The notes under the pieces were generated by a model. It was not told the DNA's origin. It saw only the letters and a program-made list of their open reading frames with translations, and did no database searches. 64,000 nt of DNA from Culturomica massiliensis (GTDB taxonomy: Bacteria > Bacteroidota > Bacteroidia > Bacteroidales > Marinifilaceae), in NCBI RefSeq assembly GCF_900091655.1, contig NZ_LT594621.1:3368187-3432186 (forward strand), written 5' to 3'. The position numbers and the translations under genes are program-made. How positions within the stretch are numbered: position 1 is the first letter of the stretch; the number at the start of each line of letters is the position of its first letter. Positions 16,567 through 25,772 of the stretch are shown here, piece after piece.

Positions 16567-19500
16567 ATGAATATTCATACGATAAACGTTATTGCGCGGT
16601 ACGAAGTGAAGCTACTGAAAAGGAGTTGGTTGTTTCGTATTTTTGCAATATTGGTACTGTTGATTCTGACATTGACTCAATTGAGCAATCTTTCTCCGGT
16701 TTTCTGGAAATATAGCGAGACCTGGAATTATGTCGGAGTGACTTCTTTGATCCCTTTTTTTACGACCTATCTCTACAATATTGCTCAATCGGTAATTGTT
16801 GTTTTTCTGGCCGGTAGTTTTTTGAAGCGGGATAAGAAATTGGATACAGCCGAAGTTATTTATGTACGTCCGATGAGTAATGCGGATTATATTGTCGGAA
16901 AAGTATGGGGGATTACCCGGGTATTTCTCGGATTGAATATAATTACCTTACTGGTCGGGATGTTTGTCAATTTAGTAGTGGGAGGTTCCCCTTTCAGTAT
17001 TTTCCCTTATTTGTTTTATCTTTTTACGATTTCGTTGCCTTCCTTGTGGTTTGTGCTGGGATTGTCGTTTACATTGATGTGTATATTGAAAAATCAAGCC
17101 GTAACGTTTATTGTAATGTTGGGTATTATTGGTACGCTTTTTTTCTATGTCGGGGATAATTTGTACGGAGTGTTTGACTTTTTCGGTGTCAATATTCCGG
17201 CTATTTTTTCTGATGTAACGGGGCATCCGGATTTGGCTTTGTTTTTATTACAGCGTACCGTTTATTTCTTGGGGGGGATCGCTCTTTTGTGTTTTACGAT
17301 AACATTGGTCAAGCGTTTGCCTCACCGTCCCTGGAAAACGGTTATTATAAATATCTGTGCTTTTGTATTGCTGTTGGTCAGTGTGGGAACGGGTTTTCTG
17401 TATGTCCGGCATTTCCGGCATATTGCCGAGGTTCGGAAGGAATATATTGCATTGTTTGATAAGTATGCTGTTTTGCCGAAAGCGGACATTTCTTCGAATG
17501 ACATAACTATAAAGCAGAGTGGAAACAGCCTGGAAGCCGAAAGCCGGATGCTGGTAAAAAATAGCCGCGGGGAAATGATTCCGCAGGTTATTCTTTATTT
17601 GAATCCGGGGGTAGAAATTCTAGGCTTGGAAGTTGCCGGTCAGGCGGTTACATATGAGCGGGAAAAGCAGGTCTTATTGATTGATCAGGCGTTGCAGCCC
17701 GGCGAAGAAAAACAGATTACCATCCGTTATGCCGGGCCGCTGGATGAGAATGTTTGTTATACGGATATAGACGAGAAAGATTTTTTGGCTAATCCGACGG
17801 GGAACACATTTTCTTTCCGGTATGGAAAACGCTATGTTTACCTGGAAGACCGTTACACCATTCTTACTCCTGAATGTTTGTGGTATCCGGTAGCGGAATC
17901 GCCTGCTTATCCGGCTATGCCTTACAATATTAAGAAGGAATTTACCCGTTATACGCTTACTGTCGAACATCCGGAGAATAGAACGGCCATATCTCAGGGA
18001 GATGCTGTCCGGGAAGAGGGAAAAACCGTATTTTCCAATGCCACACCTCTGCCTTGCATCAGTGTAGCAATCGGTGATTACGAGAAAAAAGCCATTTCTG
18101 TGGATTCTACGGATTATGAGTTGTATTATTTCAAAGGGCATGACTTTTTTTCGAAGTATTTTGAAGAGATACAGGATACTTTGCCGGCAATTATACGGGA
18201 AATCCGGGCCGACCTGGAAGTCGGTAAAAACAGAAGTTATCCTTTTTCAAAGTTTGTTATGGCTGAGACTCCGCTTCCTTTTACCGGATATATTCGTAAT
18301 TGGAAAGGATATACCGAGCAGGTGATGCCGGAAATTGTTTTTTTGCCGGAACGAGGCTTACGGACACAGGTCGATTTCAGGGCAGAACAACATCGGATCA
18401 GGGATTGGCGTAATCAGAATGATATACCTGAAGATAAGGAAATTCAGGTGCAGATGTTAAAGAATTACATTAATAATACTTTTGTTGCAGAGACTTCTTC
18501 CGATGGGAGTATGCGTTGGAGTTCTTCTCCGGAGGTCAATAAGCTGAATATCGGAGCTATGTTTTTCGGATTTACGGGTTTTATGTATTCTGCCGATTAT
18601 CCGATTATCGATGTTGCTTTGAATACAATGCAGAATACAAGTGAATCCAACCAGAGAAGATGGTTTTTTAGTACTGAATTGTCTGATAATCAACGGGCGA
18701 ATGTTTATTTGCAGGATCACAGTTTTGAGGCTGCTATGAAAGATAAAAACATCAAGCCTCAGGTGTTTTATGAGGTGCTGAAGTTGAAAAGTAATTTTTT
18801 GAAAAGCTTTGTCGTTTCGCAGATACCAATGAAAACATTTCATTCTTTTTTGAGAAATTTCAATGAAAGCCATCTGTTTAAAGAAACGGACTTGGAGGAA
18901 TTTTCGGAAAAATTTAAAGAAGAGTTTCATATCGATCTTGCTGATTTTATTCATCAATGGTATACGACGGATCATGCCCCTGAGATAAAATTAAAAGATG
19001 TTGATGTGAATCAGGTTATTCTGGATGATTTTACCAAATACCGGATCAGCCTGAAGGCTTATAATCCTTCGGATGTGGATGGTATGATCAATGTCAATGT
19101 CGAGAGTGGCGGCGGAGGTATGCGGGGAAGAGGTCCCCGTAGACCCGGATCGGGTGAGGATGAAGATAATATTCATCATTATTATATACCGGCAGGCAGT
19201 GCCCGGGAAATCAAGATCATTAACGACGATCGTCCCGGACGTATAACTGTAAATACGATGGTATCCCGGAATTTACCGAATGAGTTCGATTTCAATTTCT
19301 CCAAAGTAGATACCGAGGTTTCCGATACATTGACGGGAGCTTTTCCGATAGATACGGCTGTTTTTGCTGCTGTTCCCGGCGAGATTATCATAGATAATGA
19401 AGACCCCGGTTTCCGCACAATCGAGGGAAATACACGACATAAGCTGAAAGATTTATTCCGGAAAGAAGAGGAGGATAAATACCAGAATTTTATGCCTTGG

Positions 19501-19902
19501 CGTTATCCGTCGAAATGGACTGCCGTTGTTAAGAGCTCTTGTTTTGGAGAGTCGGTACATTCGGCTGTTTATAAAAGTAAAGGTACCGGTGCCAATAAGG
19601 TTGAATGGACGGCTGAAATCCCGAAGGATAATTATTATGAGATATTTGTATGGAATCCTAAATTCGAGATTTGGTTTTGGGGAAGACACAACCGCACCCG
19701 TAACGACCAGACCCAAACCTATACGATTGCTTACGATGAAGAGAAAGAGACGGCATCCGTTGATTTTGCACAGGAAGAAAACGGATGGGTGTCGTTGGGA
19801 AGCTATTATTTGCCGGCAGGCAGAGTGACTGTGACATTGACGGATAAGGTTTCTTCTGTTTTTGTCTCAGCGGATGCAGTGAAGTTTACATTGATTAAAT
19901 AA
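16567..19902 (+). CDS. ABC-2 permease fused to an inactive M1-like ectodomain and a golvesin-like domain
   Basis: The 1111-aa protein has three parts. Residues 1 to about 285 form an ABC-2-type membrane region with at least six helices. Residues about 290-780 resemble an M1 aminopeptidase, including a GYIRNWKGYTEQVMPEIVFLPERG segment equivalent (quoted in part) and a C-terminal FIHQWYTTDHAPEIKL motif. However, no HExxH zinc motif exists anywhere in the protein. A Gly/Arg-rich linker (about 846-862) leads through a beta domain to a golvesin/xanthan-lyase-like domain (about 975-1111). The fused permease/M1 architecture is known in Bacteroidetes; here the peptidase part should be non-catalytic. 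It pairs with the ATPase 8 nt upstream. Confidence 0.8.
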   Translation: MNIHTINVIARYEVKLLKRSWLFRIFAILVLLILTLTQLSNLSPVFWKYSETWNYVGVTSLIPFFTTYLYNIAQSVIVVFLAGSFLKRDKKLDTAEVIYVRPMSNADYIVGKVWGITRVFLGLNIITLLVGMFVNLVVGGSPFSIFPYLFYLFTISLPSLWFVLGLSFTLMCILKNQAVTFIVMLGIIGTLFFYVGDNLYGVFDFFGVNIPAIFSDVTGHPDLALFLLQRTVYFLGGIALLCFTITLVKRLPHRPWKTVIINICAFVLLLVSVGTGFLYVRHFRHIAEVRKEYIALFDKYAVLPKADISSNDITIKQSGNSLEAESRMLVKNSRGEMIPQVILYLNPGVEILGLEVAGQAVTYEREKQVLLIDQALQPGEEKQITIRYAGPLDENVCYTDIDEKDFLANPTGNTFSFRYGKRYVYLEDRYTILTPECLWYPVAESPAYPAMPYNIKKEFTRYTLTVEHPENRTAISQGDAVREEGKTVFSNATPLPCISVAIGDYEKKAISVDSTDYELYYFKGHDFFSKYFEEIQDTLPAIIREIRADLEVGKNRSYPFSKFVMAETPLPFTGYIRNWKGYTEQVMPEIVFLPERGLRTQVDFRAEQHRIRDWRNQNDIPEDKEIQVQMLKNYINNTFVAETSSDGSMRWSSSPEVNKLNIGAMFFGFTGFMYSADYPIIDVALNTMQNTSESNQRRWFFSTELSDNQRANVYLQDHSFEAAMKDKNIKPQVFYEVLKLKSNFLKSFVVSQIPMKTFHSFLRNFNESHLFKETDLEEFSEKFKEEFHIDLADFIHQWYTTDHAPEIKLKDVDVNQVILDDFTKYRISLKAYNPSDVDGMINVNVESGGGGMRGRGPRRPGSGEDEDNIHHYYIPAGSAREIKIINDDRPGRITVNTMVSRNLPNEFDFNFSKVDTEVSDTLTGAFPIDTAVFAAVPGEIIIDNEDPGFRTIEGNTRHKLKDLFRKEEEDKYQNFMPWRYPSKWTAVVKSSCFGESVHSAVYKSKGTGANKVEWTAEIPKDNYYEIFVWNPKFEIWFWGRHNRTRNDQTQTYTIAYDEEKETASVDFAQEENGWVSLGSYYLPAGRVTVTLTDKVSSVFVSADAVKFTLIK

Positions 19903-19921
19903 TATAACTAAGGCAATAAGT

Positions 19922-21382
19922 ATGTACAGACACGCTTTATTCGTTTCGTTTTTTCTGCTTTGCGGGAGTATCTGTTTCGCACAGCAAGTACTGACATTGG
20001 ACAAGGCCTTGAGCATTGCTTTTCAGAACAGTCCGGCTTTGATACAAAGTAAGTTGAGCCTTCAGCAGAATGAGCTGAATTTACAGGCTCAGCAAGCTTC
20101 TTTGAAGTCACAGTTTTCCTTAGATGTCAGTCCGTTTAATTATTCCCGTAGCAGTCAGTATGACAGTTATAACAGCAAATGGTTTGACAGTAAGACTATG
20201 AGTTCCTCGGCTTCTCTGGGAATTGTACAGCCGATTAAATGGACGGACGGTACGGTTTCTTTGGTGAACGACGTGTCCTGGCAGGATGCTTCCAATCGTT
20301 CTTCCGGGGGAAAGAGTACCGCTTTCAATCACAATATTTCTTTGCGGATAGAGCAGCCCATTTTTACTTATAACCGGACGAAGATGCAATTGAAGGAATT
20401 GGAATTAAGTCTTGAAAATGCCCGATTGAGTTATGCTATGCAGCAACTGAATATCGAGAAGAATGTGACGGATAATTTCTATTCGGTATATCAGCGGTTT
20501 AAAGATTTATCGATTGCCCGGGATGAGTATGCCAACCAGAAACAGAATTACGATATTATAAAAAATAAGGTGGAAGCCGGATTGGTTGCCCGGGAAGAAC
20601 TTTTTCAGGCTGAGGTGAATCTGGCTACCAGTGAATCGTCCGTATATACGGCTGAAATAAATTATGAAAATGCGAAGGATAATTTCAAGTTGTTGCTGGG
20701 GGTTTCTCTGGACGAGGACATCGCCGTATTGCCGAATACGGAAGTAGAATCCATCACCGTGAATACGGAAGAAGCTGTAAAGCATGGATTGGACCAACGG
20801 ATGGAATTGCGTCAAAAACAGATTACATTGGAGCGGGATGTTTTTTCTATTATCCGGGCAAAGGCAGAAAATGAGTTTAAAGGAAATATTTCTGCCCGTG
20901 TCGGCCTCAATGCTCTGGGAGATAAGGTGGGAAATATGTATGATAATCCGACGGATAATGAACAAATCGGGGTAAGTTTGACTATTCCGATTTTCGACTG
21001 GGGAGCTAAAAAGGCAAGAGTACAGTCAAGTAAGCTGGCCATGGAATCGGACGAAGTGGATATGAGCGAGCAGAAGAAAGAGATTACGATAAATATACGG
21101 CAGATTTGCCGGAATTTACCGACCCTGATCAATCAGATCAACATAAAGAAAAAGAGTATAGAAAATGCGGAACGTACTTATGAGATCAATCTGGAAAAAT
21201 ACAGGAACGGAAATTTAACCGGTATGGAGTTGCAACAATACCAAACCCAGCTGACGAGTGCTAAACAGGAATATACCAATGCGATTATCAGTTATAAGCT
21301 GGAGTTATTGAATCTGAAAGTACAGACATTGTGGGATTATACGACGAATAAATCGTATTTGCCTTTGGAAGCAAAAAAATAA
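19922..21382 (+). CDS. TolC-family outer-membrane factor
   Basis: The 486-aa protein has a signal peptide (ending CFAQQ) and the duplicated helical pattern of TolC/OEP proteins. The first repeat begins LDKALSIAFQNSPALIQSK and the second contains AGLVAREELFQAEVNLATSE. It would form the trimeric outer-membrane channel for the adaptor and RND pumps encoded next. It starts 19 nt after the ABC-2 fusion gene and ends 36 nt before the adaptor gene, consistent with one operon. Confidence 0.92.
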   Translation: MYRHALFVSFFLLCGSICFAQQVLTLDKALSIAFQNSPALIQSKLSLQQNELNLQAQQASLKSQFSLDVSPFNYSRSSQYDSYNSKWFDSKTMSSSASLGIVQPIKWTDGTVSLVNDVSWQDASNRSSGGKSTAFNHNISLRIEQPIFTYNRTKMQLKELELSLENARLSYAMQQLNIEKNVTDNFYSVYQRFKDLSIARDEYANQKQNYDIIKNKVEAGLVAREELFQAEVNLATSESSVYTAEINYENAKDNFKLLLGVSLDEDIAVLPNTEVESITVNTEEAVKHGLDQRMELRQKQITLERDVFSIIRAKAENEFKGNISARVGLNALGDKVGNMYDNPTDNEQIGVSLTIPIFDWGAKKARVQSSKLAMESDEVDMSEQKKEITINIRQICRNLPTLINQINIKKKSIENAERTYEINLEKYRNGNLTGMELQQYQTQLTSAKQEYTNAIISYKLELLNLKVQTLWDYTTNKSYLPLEAKK

Positions 21383-21418
21383 ATTAATTTAATACGATAT
21401 AAATAAAATCTCAATACT

Positions 21419-22477
21419 ATGAATAATTACTTTAAGCTAATCGGTGTTCTGACCTTGGGGATGGCATTGTATAGTTGTGGCGGAGATCGGAATAATCAGT
21501 CGGGAGAAACGACGACGCCCGTGTGGGTAGATGATGTTCGTCAGCGTACGATAGAAGAATTTATAACGACGACAGGTACGGCTAAAGCAACCCGTACCGT
21601 AGAACTGAAATCGGAAACGAACGGGGATTATGTTTTACAGACAAACCCGAAGACCGGTAAGCCGTATCAGTTGGGAGACATCGTGGAGGCCGGTGCTGTA
21701 ATCGTTCGTTTGGAAAATAAAGAATACGAGAATAATGTGCAGTTGGAAAGTAAAAAGCTGAACATCCAGATCACGGAGAAGGAATGGGAAGGACAGAAGA
21801 CTTTACTTGAAAAAGGAGGAGCGACACAGAAAGATGTGAATAATGCAGAGACGGCATATATCAATGCAAAGCTGGAATTGGAAAATGCTTATATTACTTT
21901 AGGCAAGATGAGTGTAAAGGCACCGTTTAAAGGGGTCATAGTCAGTTTGCCTTATTATACTCCCAATGTTGAGGTGGCTTCTGCCCAGCCGGTTGTCGGT
22001 ATTATGGATTACAGTAAAATGTACCTGGAAACGCAATTTCCGGAAAATGTGATGCCGAAACTGAAAGTGGGTCAAAGGGTGTATGTTACCAATTACAATA
22101 TCAAATCGGATACATTAAAAGGATTGCTGACTCAATTGTCACCGGCGATCAATGAAGATACCCGGACATTTTCGGGCTATATCCAGATCGATAATCCTGA
22201 ATTGAAGCTTCGTCCGGGAATGTTTGCCAAAGCAGACGTTATTACGGTACGTAAGGATTCGGTACTTTCTATTCCGAAAGAAATCGTGACGAGTCGCCGG
22301 GGAAATAAGATTGTCTTTACAGTAGATCGCTCTGCCGCACAGCAAAAAGTAATTACGGTCGGTATCAGTGACGATAAATATGTGGAAGTGGAAAAGGGAT
22401 TGGAAAAAGGAGAAAAGGTGGTTGTGAAAGGATACGAGTGGTTGCGTGACAGAAGTAAGGTAAAAGTGATGAAATAA
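21419..22477 (+). CDS. RND periplasmic adaptor (membrane fusion protein), lipoprotein
   Basis: The 352-aa adaptor has a lipoprotein signal (LYSCGG, Cys20), a lipoyl-like domain split by a short helical hairpin (about 85-165), a beta-barrel domain (about 195-270) and a membrane-proximal domain to the C-terminus (KGLEKGEKVVVKGYEWLRD). It should bridge the RND permeases and TolC. The hairpin is short, as in many Bacteroidetes adaptors. A single adaptor gene serves two RND genes, so the two pumps may share it, as in MdtABC. Confidence 0.9.
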   Translation: MNNYFKLIGVLTLGMALYSCGGDRNNQSGETTTPVWVDDVRQRTIEEFITTTGTAKATRTVELKSETNGDYVLQTNPKTGKPYQLGDIVEAGAVIVRLENKEYENNVQLESKKLNIQITEKEWEGQKTLLEKGGATQKDVNNAETAYINAKLELENAYITLGKMSVKAPFKGVIVSLPYYTPNVEVASAQPVVGIMDYSKMYLETQFPENVMPKLKVGQRVYVTNYNIKSDTLKGLLTQLSPAINEDTRTFSGYIQIDNPELKLRPGMFAKADVITVRKDSVLSIPKEIVTSRRGNKIVFTVDRSAAQQKVITVGISDDKYVEVEKGLEKGEKVVVKGYEWLRDRSKVKVMK

Positions 22478-22673
22478 CGGTTTGTACCGGTAAGTATTTA
22501 TTGTAGATTCTGGATTTGGGTTTTAGGTTGTCCCACCAAGCTTTCCGGCGGATGGGGAGAAGCGTAAATTCAAAACGGATATAGGTTTTAAATTTTAGAT
22601 TCTGTGAATCTGATAACGAATCAATCTTCCGGATAATTTACAATTTGATTGTAGGTAATAAAAGTAAAATAAG
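22478..22673. other. Gap inside the exporter locus
   Basis: This 196-nt gap has no gene. It holds AT-rich phrases related to those in other intergenic regions (taaattttagattctg at 22590-22604). I see no terminator or clear promoter, so the adaptor and RND genes may still be co-transcribed. Confidence 0.4.
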
Positions 22674-25600
22674 ATGAATCAAATAACCAAGTTCGCAGTT
22701 AAATATCCCGTGAGTGTGCTGATGATTACATTGGCTATCTGCCTGCTCGGGATTATTTCTTACAATAAACTGGGAACCGATTTATTCCCGGATTTAAAGA
22801 ATCCGGCATTATATATTGATTTGCAGGTGGGGGAACGTCCGCCTGAAGAAGTGGAAAAACAGTTCGTCGAGAATATCGAGTCATTGGCGGCCCGTCAGGA
22901 TGGGGTGAAGAGTGTAAAAAGCAGTTGTATGGCCGGTTCGGCTTTGATTACTGTAGAGTATGACTGGGATCAGGATATGGATGCGGCTTTTCTCGATTTA
23001 CAACGAAGTGTTTCACAAATAGCCCAGAATTCCGAAGTTACTTCTTTGAATGTATCCCGTTATGATGCCAATGCAAAGCCGGTAATGACACTGGCGCTTA
23101 CTCATAACGAGATCAAGGATATGAACGAATTGCGCAAAATAGCCGAAAACTATATGCGCAGTGAGTTGGTGCGTTTGGACGGCGTGGCCGATATACAGTT
23201 GAACGGACAGGAGAATGTCTATGTCGAGGTGAAGACCGATCCGTATATGCTGGAAGCTTTTAATTTGACGGCAGACGACATTGCTTCTAAAATAGAAAGC
23301 GTTAACCGGAATGTTTCCGGGGGGACGATTGTAAATGAGGATATTCAATATACAGTGAAAGGGGTTAACCTGATTCGGGATATAGAGGATATCAGTAACA
23401 TCATTGTGGCGTTTAAAGAACCGGCTGCAGACGAAAACGGTGCGTCCTCTTCTGCAACAAATGTGAAGGCTCCGGTTTATTTGAAAGATGTAGCTGTCGT
23501 GCAGACTGTAAATAAGGATCCTGATAATATCGCCCGTTTTAACGGAGAACGTTGTCTGGGAATCAGTATTTACAAAGAAAATAAATTCAATACGGTTAAG
23601 GTCGTTGAAAATATTCAGAATAAGCTGGAGGAATTGCGGAAGAGTATGCCCGGTTATGAGTTCAATATCATTACCAATCAGGGTGATTTTATCGGCGCAT
23701 CTATCGGAGAAGTAAAGGATTCTGCCGTATTGGGAATATTGTTGGCGGTGATTGTATTGTACGTCTTTTTGAGGCGTATCAATACGACTTTGATTGTCAG
23801 TCTGTCTATTCCGATTTCCATTATTGCAACCTTTAATCTTATGTATTTCAATGGCCTGACAATGAATATTATGACGTTGGGAGGATTGGCATTGGGGGCT
23901 GGAATGCTGGTGGATAATGCGATTGTCGTCATGGAAAATATCATCCGGAATCTGGAAAATGGTTTGTCGGTGAAGGAAGCTGCCGTTAAAGGTACTTCAG
24001 AGGTATCGGGAGCGATTACTTCTTCTACCTTGACGACAATCGTCGTTTTTTTGCCGATCGTATATATTCAGGGGGCAGCGGGAGAATTGTTTAAAGAGCA
24101 GGCCTGGACGGTTACTTTTTCATTGTTGTCGTCTTTATTTGTAGCCATATTGTTTATTCCGATGTTGTCTTCCCGGTTTATCAAACAGGGAAGTAAGGAT
24201 ATAAAATCGGTAAAAATCAAAGGATTCGGAATTTTTATCGGTAAATTGCTGAAGCATCGTTATGCCGTTGTATTGGGGGCCTTGATATTGATGATTGCGG
24301 CATATATGACATTGCCTTTGATCGGTATGGAATTTATGCCGAAAGCCGAGTCGAGGGAGTTCAATGTAAAATTGACCTTGGAGACGGGTACCCGTTTAAA
24401 AAGTACGGACTATGCAGCTTCTTCTATTGAGGAGATGATCCGGGACCTGGGCGGAGAGAATCTGGAGTGGATGTATACGCTGGTCGGCCCTTCGAATACG
24501 GATATCGAAGCCGGAACCAAAGCCAAAGAAGAGCATCAGGCGGAAATCAAAGTTATGCTCCGGAAAAATTCAACCATCGATGCGGATTATCTGATAACGG
24601 CTCTCGGACAAAATGCCGATATGCCGGAAGATGTCGAATTGACTTATGAAAAGGAACAGTCTGCTTTGCAGAGTGCTTTGGGGACAGAAGGGGCTCCTTT
24701 GGTCATTGAGATAAAAGGAGAGGAGATAGAAGTGCTGGAGCAACTGTGTGCGGATGTAAAGGCACGGATTTCGGATATAGCAGGGCTTTATGATATCGAA
24801 ACTTCGATGGAAAAGGGGGCGCCGGAAGTCAATGTCAATATCGACCGCTTGCGGAGTGGTATTTATGGGGTGGATGTTGCCTCTGTTTCCCAACAGGTGC
24901 AGGAAAAACTGAATGGAAAAGCTGCCGGTAACTATGAATCGCAGGGAGAACCGGTAGATATCGAAATCCGGGTACCTGAAATTTCATTGGCGGATTTACA
25001 GAACGTAGAAATTCGTCAGGGAGATAAAAAATACCGTTTGGGAGAAATTGCCGAAGTGAGTGTGACGACGGCTCCCAAAGAAATTGCCCGTAATAATCAG
25101 AATCGGATCGGAAGAGTAACGGCTTTGCTGGCGAAGGACTATTCGTTGGGAAGGGTCACTCCGGAGGTGAATGCCCGTTTGGATGAGGTGGAATTCCCGG
25201 CGAAATATTCGGCAAAGATTACGGGAGAGGAGGAAAAGAGAGCTGAATCTTTCAATGGATTGGGTTTCGCTTTGCTTTTATCCATTATTTTGGTATATAT
25301 GGTAATGGCCTCGCAATTTGAATCGTTGCGGCATCCTTTTACGATTTTACTGACCATTCCTTTGGCCGGGGTCGGAAGTATCCTGGCGTTCCTGCTGACA
25401 GGACAGACATTGAATATGATGGCTTTTATCGGAATCATCATGCTGGCGGGAATAGCGGTAAACAGTTCTATTATTCTGGTCGACCGGATAAATCAGTTGA
25501 AAGAGCAGGGAATGGAGCTGACAGAGGCAATTATGGCCGCAGCCCAGCAGCGTATACGACCGATTATCATGACGGGGCTTACGACGATTTTAGCTCTGTT

Positions 25601-25748
25601 GCCGATGTGTTTCGGATTCGGGGAGGGAGCTTCTTTGCGTTCTCCGATGGCGTTGGCTGTTATCGGTGGTTTGGTTACGGCGACCATATTGACATTGATC
25701 GTTATTCCTTGTGTGTATTATATTTTTGACCGGAAAGTCAAAAAATAA
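22674..25748 (+). CDS. RND efflux permease (AcrB/HAE1-type)
   Basis: The 1024-aa inner-membrane pump has the full RND layout: TM1, periplasmic porter loop, TM2-6, TM7, second loop, TM8-12. The TM4 motif is LVDNAIVVMEN, with Asp414 followed by Asn415 where AcrB has two Asp (407/408). In TM10, AcrB Lys940 is replaced by Asn930 (GIAVNSSIILVD). These substitutions are common in HAE1 pumps of Bacteroidetes and Firmicutes. It likely exports a hydrophobic or amphipathic compound with the adaptor and TolC upstream. The next gene encodes a second RND protein, so a heteromeric MdtB/MdtC-like pump is possible. Confidence 0.93.
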   Translation: MNQITKFAVKYPVSVLMITLAICLLGIISYNKLGTDLFPDLKNPALYIDLQVGERPPEEVEKQFVENIESLAARQDGVKSVKSSCMAGSALITVEYDWDQDMDAAFLDLQRSVSQIAQNSEVTSLNVSRYDANAKPVMTLALTHNEIKDMNELRKIAENYMRSELVRLDGVADIQLNGQENVYVEVKTDPYMLEAFNLTADDIASKIESVNRNVSGGTIVNEDIQYTVKGVNLIRDIEDISNIIVAFKEPAADENGASSSATNVKAPVYLKDVAVVQTVNKDPDNIARFNGERCLGISIYKENKFNTVKVVENIQNKLEELRKSMPGYEFNIITNQGDFIGASIGEVKDSAVLGILLAVIVLYVFLRRINTTLIVSLSIPISIIATFNLMYFNGLTMNIMTLGGLALGAGMLVDNAIVVMENIIRNLENGLSVKEAAVKGTSEVSGAITSSTLTTIVVFLPIVYIQGAAGELFKEQAWTVTFSLLSSLFVAILFIPMLSSRFIKQGSKDIKSVKIKGFGIFIGKLLKHRYAVVLGALILMIAAYMTLPLIGMEFMPKAESREFNVKLTLETGTRLKSTDYAASSIEEMIRDLGGENLEWMYTLVGPSNTDIEAGTKAKEEHQAEIKVMLRKNSTIDADYLITALGQNADMPEDVELTYEKEQSALQSALGTEGAPLVIEIKGEEIEVLEQLCADVKARISDIAGLYDIETSMEKGAPEVNVNIDRLRSGIYGVDVASVSQQVQEKLNGKAAGNYESQGEPVDIEIRVPEISLADLQNVEIRQGDKKYRLGEIAEVSVTTAPKEIARNNQNRIGRVTALLAKDYSLGRVTPEVNARLDEVEFPAKYSAKITGEEEKRAESFNGLGFALLLSIILVYMVMASQFESLRHPFTILLTIPLAGVGSILAFLLTGQTLNMMAFIGIIMLAGIAVNSSIILVDRINQLKEQGMELTEAIMAAAQQRIRPIIMTGLTTILALLPMCFGFGEGASLRSPMALAVIGGLVTATILTLIVIPCVYYIFDRKVKK

Positions 25749-25772
25749 TTTTTGATTTTTGACTTTAATGAA

